Source of the DNA: Linum tenue
Taxonomy: Eukaryota; Streptophyta; Magnoliopsida; Malpighiales; Linaceae
Assembly: GCA_946122785.1 (NCBI GenBank)
Contig: CAMGYJ010000002.1
Coordinates: 22,356,492-22,420,491 of the forward strand
Reading direction: 5' to 3'
Length of the DNA: 64,000 bases
A program made the position numbers and the translations under genes. Positions 57,063-64,000 of this stretch are shown here, in pieces; within the stretch, counting starts at the first letter, position 1, and every line of letters begins with the position of its first letter. Below the pieces are notes generated by a model. The model was not told the DNA's origin, did no database searches, and saw only the letters and a program-made list of their open reading frames with translations.

Positions 57063-58600
57063 ATACAAAAATTCAGAATTAGATTTATGAAGAATTGGTT
57101 TCCTCTTCCAGCGTGTGCGGCCCAGTGAAGACTTCATAGGTGGAGCTTCCTCTCCGTTGTCCTGCCCCCTTCTTTTGTTCGCTTGGAATGGTTTACTCTC
57201 CCTTTTCTCCTTCTTTCTCCTTTTTTTCCCTTTTTCCCCAACCCCCTTCTTTTATACTAGCTTTCCACCTAGTCGTTGGCCGGATCACTTATATTTCATT
57301 TTTTAAATAACTTTTAAGATGAAAAATTCTATACATATGTTTGAGACTATCATATCTTAAATGGATAAATTGATTGCTATTTTTTTTTTATTCCTTTCTA
57401 AAGAAGATATAAGATATTAGTGTAATATCTTGTGTGATCATAATGAAGCTTTATGAGAGCTTCATCCAGTATATATAAGCTAATCTATTCATTAGCCACT
57501 CAATACTCTATCAATGATATTTACTCTCTTATGTATGTGATACACATTTTAAAGTTAAAACTTTTGAACTCTTAATTGAAAATATTAACTCTTAACTAAA
57601 TCTATAAAAGAAATCAATTGTAAAAAACATTCATACATTTGGCATCCCACATGTGACAGTTCATATATCCAATTTTGATTTTTGCTATTTGTGCATTTCA
57701 ACAAATTTGTTATTTTGATTTTGAAATTGTGATTTATAAAGTCTCCATTTAGGTTTTATTTGAAGAGTTGTCAATCAAAACAATCAGTATAATTGTCTCA
57801 AACAAATAACATCAATTGGTAATTTGTGAAGTTTGGACTATCCACAGATGTTCAAATAATTTTTCTTCTAAATGCTCAAATTATTTATAGGGTAAATATA
57901 ATTTATTAGACAAACCTTTCATATTTTTTAAATTTTTAGCCAAATTAGAAATTACGCATCAAAACATTAAACAATTTGTCTATTACCATTAATAATTTTG
58001 TAACTCTATTTTTAGTTAAAAGACCAAATTTTGGGAATGTGGATCTCCACGTATCTCTTTCAACTCAACATCATGTTGTCAAGTCAACATTACTATCAAA
58101 ACTATTTACGGGAAGTTAAAGATTGACTAATTTTTGTATTTCAAAAGGTTTGGCTGATAATTTGAAATGTTTGGCTAATAAGTTATATTAACTCTTATTT
58201 ATATCATGTATCATACACCAAAAAAGTTGATGTATATGACACATCGTGCAACTTGAAAATATATTTGTAACTCTTATCAATTTAGCATTAATTAACTTCT
58301 AAAAATCTTATAAATACAGTGGTTATTTATACATCTTTAATTTTTTTATCTATGACACAAACCATATTATTGCTATATTTATTTAATTGTATGAAAACTT
58401 AAAAATCACAATTGAACGGTATAAAATGTTTTTGCCAATGCAAAGTCAAAATGAATAAAGAAGAAAAATAAAACATGTAATGGGGAAAGTGAAAACGGAA
58501 ACGGGTAAGGGGCGCCACGTGAATAAAAAAATAATGAAAAGGGGGAACGATAAAAATAAATGTTGTAGACAACTAACAAGGATTTAGTCCTGAGTTATTT
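57063..58600. other. AT-rich spacer
   Basis: The first 40 bp may continue the pararetrovirus relic interrupted at 46176. The rest has no credible gene or repeat; the open frame at 57115-57306 is Phe/Pro-rich low complexity. Confidence 0.4.
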
Positions 58601-58619
58601 AAGAAAAAAAAAATAGAAA

Positions 58620-59311
58620 TGTTCTCCCCTCTCTCCTCCCTCCTCGCGCACGCCTCTGGGTTTTCGGCCAATAACCGTCGTTCCGTTTACACGATCGGCG
58701 GCCTCCGTCCATCGTCAGCGTGCGACTGTGCTCTCTGAAGCTTAGCGCTACGTGCGCCTCCTCCCTATCTTTCAATCCTCTCTCCCTTGCCTCACTCGAC
58801 TTCCACTCATGTCCCCTCCGTCACAGACTCCGCCATTGTTGCTGCTATACTTTGAAGTTGCCTCTCAAAGATCCCTCCTCCCCAGTTCTAGCCACCGGTT
58901 CTCATCCCCGCCAACGCCTCGTAGAAATGGTAGTTGGGTTTTCCCCTCTTCTCGGCTTCAACCGGGAAGCGGCATTGCGATTGGCGGTCACCAGTTCGGG
59001 GGACAGATGGCGGAGTAATCTGTTGTGCAAGGGGTCTTAAGATCGCATCGTCGGGAATTTCATCGCTTGCTGCCAACTGCTGGCCGAGTTCTTCTCTACC
59101 GGCTATCCCCCCATTGCTTTATAAGTCCACTTTGTTGGGACGCAAAGTCTACAACAGGGATTTGATTGCTTTTGTGGGGTTTTCATGGAATGAAATAGTA
59201 TTTTGGATTTTGTTTGGAAAATTATACAGAGATGTCTCTCATTCACTCTTGATAGAGTTCATAGCTCTTCATATTGCAATGTGTATTTCTATTTGTGACT
59301 AATGTTTTCTT
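58620..59311 (+). other. GC-richer, possibly transcribed segment of unknown identity
   Basis: A CT-rich leader-like start (58620-58660) and two overlapping frames (58720-59040, 58752-59018) rise out of AT-rich surroundings, like a 5' exon. The translations have no recognisable domain, and a hAT element interrupts the region at 59320. It could be a non-coding first exon or a decayed gene. Confidence 0.25.
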
Positions 59312-59319
59312 TTTGTGAC

Positions 59320-61543
59320 CAATGCAGTTAAAAGCGCGATTCTACTTAGAAGCGGAAAATGGGTAAAATCGTAAAACGTAGAATTAAAGCGTAAAAGCGT
59401 AAGTTTTTTACGCACCCTCTGAAATAGCTAAAATATGGTAAGTACAATATATAGTATGTAAAATGTGAGTGTGTAGATTTTAGATAAGTGAATAACTACA
59501 TGAAATTCATAATTAAAATGTAATATCTAACACAAACTAATTTGTGTTGACTCAAAAGTAGAGAAAGCTCATCAAATCTTAATAATAAGCTCATAAATGT
59601 AGATCGTAACCCGTAAACGAGCTTGAGAATCCAAATTCTCATAAGCTAGTTTGAGTTTACATAATTACATAAGATCAATTACCAATAAACTTTTATCGTA
59701 ATCCAGGTAAGAGCCACAGGTGAAGATTAAGGGAGAAGACTGATAGAAGGTCAGCGGCTGTTGAGAATACCATTAGGTGTCTTTTCAAACTAATGTGAAG
59801 CCCCTATCTCGACACTAGTTGTAGAACAAGAGATGAATCATGTTTTCCTTTTTTTATTTTTTGCTGATATGTTTCCAAAATTACATCATTTTGGGCCAAT
59901 TAGCACATTTTTATGGGCTAAATTACACGTTTGGTCACTCAAATTATACAAATCTTTCATGTTTACCACCCTAATTACTTTTCTTTCGTATTCGCCACTA
60001 ACTTTACGAATTGTTTCACAATTAGTCACCGCCCGTTACACTCCGTTAAGTTTGTCCTATGTGGCAGTCAACTATCAAAGTTTGACTGTTAACTAGGTGA
60101 CGTGGAAATTAAAAAAATTCAAAAATAAATTAAAAATTTCACTTCAATATTCCACTTATTTTGTTTATATGATTTATTGTATTAAAATAGATTAAACTAA
60201 AAAATTTAATATTCGCAGCAGGAGCTCTTGCTCTGGTTCCCCATGGACAAGCAGTTCATTTTCTCCATGTACGAGATCCCTGACTAATGTATCGACGGCG
60301 ACCACGGAGGTGGTGTCGTGGTGATGCTGTGGTTGTCGGCGGTGTTGTTCCCTTCACCGAGCTTTCGTTCCCGTTGTTAACGGCGACGGACGGACAATCT
60401 GAATCCAAGTGCTCTAAGTCCATATAATTGTCAACCAATTTATTGATGTTGTTGTTGCTCCGCGAGTATTGATCTTTCTCCTTCTTATCCATTTAGCGCT
60501 TCTGATCCTCTTTGTCGTCCTCGTAATCCTCCTCCAGGATCCGGTGATGATCACGATGTCGAGGAACGGGTACATCTGGGTTTGGTTCTTCGCGATTGAC
60601 GACTCGCTGGGATTTGACCCGAACAGAGACTTAACCTGCTGGACGAACCCCCAATTCTCCTTGACGACATCGGAGAAGGCGAGCTCGATCACTACCCCCG
60701 GGCAGGATCAGACGAGTGTCTGGACGCCGAGCAAAATTGGGCCTCCTTGGCCTGATTGCAGTTGTGGTACGGCAGCTCGTGGGCCCCGGCGAGCCACGTC
60801 AGGGACCCGGTGGTGAGTGACTTGTCGGAGACGTACGCCGTCGCCGGCTGCGAAGGAACGGGTGGACATGATGTAGAACCACTCCGAGTCGGTGACGTCG
60901 TTGTCGAATGTCGAAGCTACCGGTGGCGGCGGCGAGCCGGGGAGGGTGTTTGTGATGAGGAGGAGGATGGGACCAGGAGGTGAGCTTAGGGGAGACGAGT
61001 GGGTGGCACCTGGAAGTGTATCAGGGCATGGACAATTAGTTTTTGTAATTTTTATAATTTTATTAAATAATTAATATGATAAATCATATAGACAAAGTAA
61101 GTGGAATGATGAAGTGGAAATTTTTATTTATTTTTGAATTTTATTTTATTTCCACGTCATCTAGTTAACAGTCAAACTTGGATAGTTGACTGCCACATAG
61201 GACAAACTTAACGGAATGTAACGGCTGGTGACTAATTATGAAACAATTCGTAAAGTTAGTAGCGAATACGAAAGAAAAGTAATTTGTGTGGTAAACGTGA
61301 AATATTTGTATAATTTGAGTGACCAAACGTGTAATTTAGCCCATTTTTATGAGATGATCAAAATCGTATAAAAACGCTTCAGAATCGCGATTTTATCGAT
61401 TTTAAGCGATTTTACTGATTTTACCAATGTTTTTACCAGTTTTTGTGACCAAGCGACTTTAGGTAGAAACTGAAACGTTTTGGTGACCTGGATACGTAAA
61501 AACGTAAGTTTTTACGTTTTAATGCGCGATTTTTACTGCACTG
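59320..61543. mobile_element. hAT-type element containing a nested MULE
   Basis: A perfect 8-bp duplication TTTGTGAC flanks it (59312-59319 and 61544-61551). Termini are CAATGCAGTTAAAA at the left and, as reverse complement, CAGTGCAGTAAAAATCGC at the right, the same family as the element at 25760. Without the 1.4-kb insertion at 59916 it would be about 790 bp. The ends are rich in AAGCG/AAATCG repeats. No transposase. Confidence 0.88.
59916..61341. mobile_element. 1.4-kb long-TIR MULE with GC-rich cargo, nested in a hAT
   Basis: The direct duplication CATTTTTATG (59906-59915 and 61342-61351) flanks TIRs of about 200 bp starting GGCTAAATTACACGTTTGG on both sides. The interior (60215-61010) is GC-rich. 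On the minus strand it carries protein-like stretches such as DSEWFYIMSTRSFAAGDG and VIELAFSDVVKENWGFVQQV in different frames with stops. I do not recognise the source gene. It is Pack-MULE-like. Confidence 0.8.
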
Positions 61544-61551
61544 TTTGTGAC

Positions 61552-62117
61552 GATTTTCAGGCAATCAGTCGGATGGTCAGCTCGAACGATTCAATGCACG
61601 TTTTCGGAGGTGTCATTCTGATGGAAGTTCAGGTGTTGTGATCATCTTCCGATGTGCTTCGATTCTTTTTGCTTTTCCTAGGTAATTTAGGGCTTCCCAT
61701 ATCGTGGCAATACAAGCTCTCTAATCGTTGGTTCAACGTCTTGTTGTCCAGCGTGTTTTATTTTTTTTCTGACCTTCAAAGTCATATGTATATTCGTATC
61801 TTGCTATTCCTTTTCGGAATATCTATGAAAAAAAAGATAAATATTGTAGAAAAAGTAGTTTTGAGAAAAAATAAACCGACAATTGCGGGGAGGGCTAGGA
61901 AATTTAAATGGGGAAGGTGGTTTTGAGGAATCCCTTTATATATTTTAGAGTAGGGACGATAATCGATTAGTGGTTTCTCGGTTAAACCGAAAACTGATTC
62001 GATCTGAGCGATTATTCACCGAACCGAAAATCGATAACTTGTCTTCGATGGCGGTGACGGTGGACTGTTTAGGTGATTTTTGTTAACTAGCAATCATCGG
62101 TGGCTAACCGGGATAAA
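61552..62117. other. Spacer between transposons
   Basis: No recognised gene. A segment at 61945-62040 with repeated CCGAAAA/TTTTCGG phrases looks like a transposon scrap. Confidence 0.35.
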
Positions 62118-62460
62118 CTCGATGCACCGGGCTAAGATCAGGTGCTAGGGGGGTCCCTTAGTTTCATGGCTAAGTAAATTTCAGCCCTTCAATATCATTA
62201 AAATCCAAGGGCTCCAATTAATTCAATTTAATGAGGGGTAATGTAGTAACTGTATGATTATTTTTCATTTTTCAATTATATAAATGAATTTATAAAACTA
62301 TCCCAACGTCCCGTCTCCGTCCCTTGCGCCGGACAGCCAAAATTCCAGTGCGTTCACCCCAGGCAAAATTTACGGCCGTAGGCAGTGGCCATTTCCATCT
62401 TCATGGGAAATTTCCCGAGGGTTTCCTTTTCAAGGGGAATTTTCAGAGAGAGAGAAAGAG

Positions 62461-62924
62461 CAGGGGCGGAGCCAGGATTTCTACATCGGGTGGGCCAAAA
62501 ATAATTAAATGTAAATAAAAATAAAATAGTTATATAAAATTATACAACTTTCTTTGAAATCATTGAAAAATCACTCAAAATAGCATCTAAACTAAATGTT
62601 TTGCTACCTTTCTTTCAATATAGTCTAAAAATAATTGAAATCACTCAAAATAAAGCAAAATGTGAGGTAGTGGTGAATTGAACATGGGTGTTCCAAATGA
62701 AATCACTCAAAATAAAGTAAAATGTGAGGTAGTGGTGAATTGAACATGGGTGCTCGAGGCTAAAAACTAGATTAACTACAAGTAGACTGCATGATAATTG
62801 TATGAACTAATGTTCTGGTCGAGTCCTACTTATTCAAATTTTATCTGAATATCCTTAAGATCCTAGGGACCCGGACTAATCCCGGGGGGTCGGGGCCCAC
62901 CCTACCTTCCAAGTAGCTCCGGCC

Positions 62925-62937
<13 letters not shown>
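62461..62937. mobile_element. 477-bp hAT MITE in a GA microsatellite
   Basis: The ends are CAGGGGCGGAGCCAGGATTT at the left and, as reverse complement, CAGGGCCGGAGCTACTTGG at the right, a widespread plant hAT terminus. Both flanks are GA repeats, so the 8-bp duplication cannot be separated from the microsatellite. It contains a 61-62 bp internal tandem duplication (62638-62760). Confidence 0.8.

Positions 62938-62976
<39 letters not shown>
62938..62976. repeat. GA microsatellite
   Basis: About 19 uninterrupted GA dinucleotides, continuing from a shorter GA run left of the MITE at 62441-62460. Confidence 0.9.
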
Positions 62977-62980
<4 letters not shown>

Positions 62981-63902
62981 CCGGCATTGATAAGAATTTT
63001 CAGGCGCCGTCGAGAATTTTCCGGCGCTGGCGAGAATTTCGGGCCGCGACTAGAATTTTCCGACGACAACGGTAGTTTGTAATGTTTGTCGTTCTGTTTT
63101 GTAATATTTGTAAGTCTGGTTTGTAATATTTACAGGCAACTTGGCTTGTATTGTTTGTCATTTTTGTCTATTATATTAGTAATGTTTATATGACTATTTT
63201 GTATGGTTATTATGTTTGTACTATTTGTGTGTTTTTTTGTAATGTTTGTAAGTTTTGTTATTTTGTAATTTTTGTCGGTTTTTTTTTAATGTTTGTAAGC
63301 TTTGTTATTTTTGTCCACCATGTTTGTCTTTTTTTCACCCATGTTTGTAATGTTTTTTATTTCTAAAAAAAACCTAGTTGATTTTTGGATGAAACTCTTC
63401 TATATAGAGATGGAGCATCCAAAGTCAACCCGGGTATTTTTCCATTTTGTATGGCTTGTCATTTTTCTCCACCATGTTTGTAATGTTTGTATGTAAAAAA
63501 AAAAAGCGGGTTGACTTTGGGACAGAACCCTCTATATAGGGATGGAGCCTCCAAAGTCAACCCGATTGTTTTTTTTTTTTCATTTTGTATTGTTTTGTTG
63601 GTCTAGTTTGTATGTTTGTATTGTTTGTATTTTTGTTGTTTTAGTTTGTAATGTTTGTAAGTTTGTACTGTTTGTAAATCTGGTTTGTATACTTCGTATT
63701 TTTTCATAATACCCAAACTACCCCTGTCATTAATTAAAATATCTTCCCACTTTTTAACCGTTAGATTGGTGTGTCCAGATCTCAGGGCTAGGAGGGGCTT
63801 AGTCAAATGACTAAGGACCCCCTTAGTCATGGGATTCGCCCCCTCGATGCACCGCATAACTGCCTCACCGTTCCCTCTTCCCTTTTTCCCCAAAGCCCTC
63901 CA

Positions 63903-64000
63903 TGGCTCTCAAGAAGAAGAATATTCGTTACCCCGCCATCCTCGTCGTCCCTCTAGTCTCCTCAAAACATCACACACAACCCTCAATTCAATAAAAAACA
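63903..64000 (+). CDS. Possible start of a gene running off the window
   Basis: An ATG at 63903 (CCTCCATGG) after a pyrimidine-rich leader opens a frame (MALKKKNIRYPAILVVPLVS) that is still open at the window end. It is too short to assign and could be chance. Confidence 0.25.

Larger units (their letters stand above)
62130..63842. mobile_element. TIR element flanked by CTCGATGCACCG, probably MULE
   Basis: The 12-bp sequence CTCGATGCACCG occurs on both sides (62118-62129 and 63843-63854); part of it may belong to the element. The ends are inverted: TAGGGGGGTCCCTTAG at the left and, as reverse complement, TAAGGGGGTCCTTAG at the right, followed by CTAAG. The interior has a GA microsatellite, TGTTTGTAATG repeats, and two copies of CCAAAGTCAACCCG. 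No transposase. Confidence 0.6.

Overview
This window is nuclear DNA from a flowering plant. It holds two ordinary intron-containing plant genes at the left end: an EH-domain protein cut by the window edge and a DUF3537 membrane protein. The other ~50 kb is a nest of transposable elements typical of an AT-rich plant intergenic region: Ty1/copia, Ty3/gypsy, hAT, Mutator-like (MULE), MITEs and a relic of a plant pararetrovirus. The sequence alone does not fix the species. I saw no tRNA, rRNA or CRISPR.

Layout. 1-4524 (-): 14 exons of an EHD gene, continuing beyond position 1. 7745-10468 (-): complete four-exon DUF3537 gene. 11261-12636: a 688-bp tandem duplication. 13547-17670 (+): decayed copia element. 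17820-18097: MITE. 20378-28632 (-): truncated Tat-type gypsy element carrying an extra ORF on the opposite strand and interrupted by an 817-bp hAT element. 28633-33700: three 1.27-kb tandem units joined to a gypsy protease fragment, with a hAT MITE inside. 33997-35412: MULE carrying a captured AP2/ERF fragment. 36560-37068: short non-autonomous MULE. 37411-40593: a second copy of the 17.8-kb MITE, split by a gag-only LTR element. 41810-43980: ubiquitin-specific protease pseudogene broken by a hAT MITE. 44100-46176: pararetrovirus relic. 46177-57053: a 10.9-kb MULE. 59320-61543: hAT element containing another long-TIR MULE. 62130-63842: another TIR element with a MITE inside a GA microsatellite.

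The most remarkable object is the 10.9-kb MULE. It has a perfect 9-bp target duplication and TIRs holding an 18-20 bp palindrome. It carries three same-strand genes: a Ulp1-like protease, a FAR1/MURA transposase with SWIM and CCHC fingers, and a 'putative plant transposon' ORF. All of its non-coding DNA, including promoters, leader introns and subterminal regions, is sown with close to 100 copies of the palindrome GGTCGACC. These are mostly grouped in pairs whose starts lie 20-22 bp apart (usually 21) while the sequence between them varies freely. A 509-bp relative at 36560 keeps the same termini and one degenerate pair at the same 21-bp spacing. I read this as a protein-binding or hairpin code belonging to the transposon family; the function is inference.

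Nesting gives a relative history. The large MULE landed in the pararetrovirus relic, the gag-only LTR element landed in a MITE, a hAT MITE landed in the protease pseudogene, and a MULE landed in a hAT. Each insertion is supported by target duplications read directly from the sequence.
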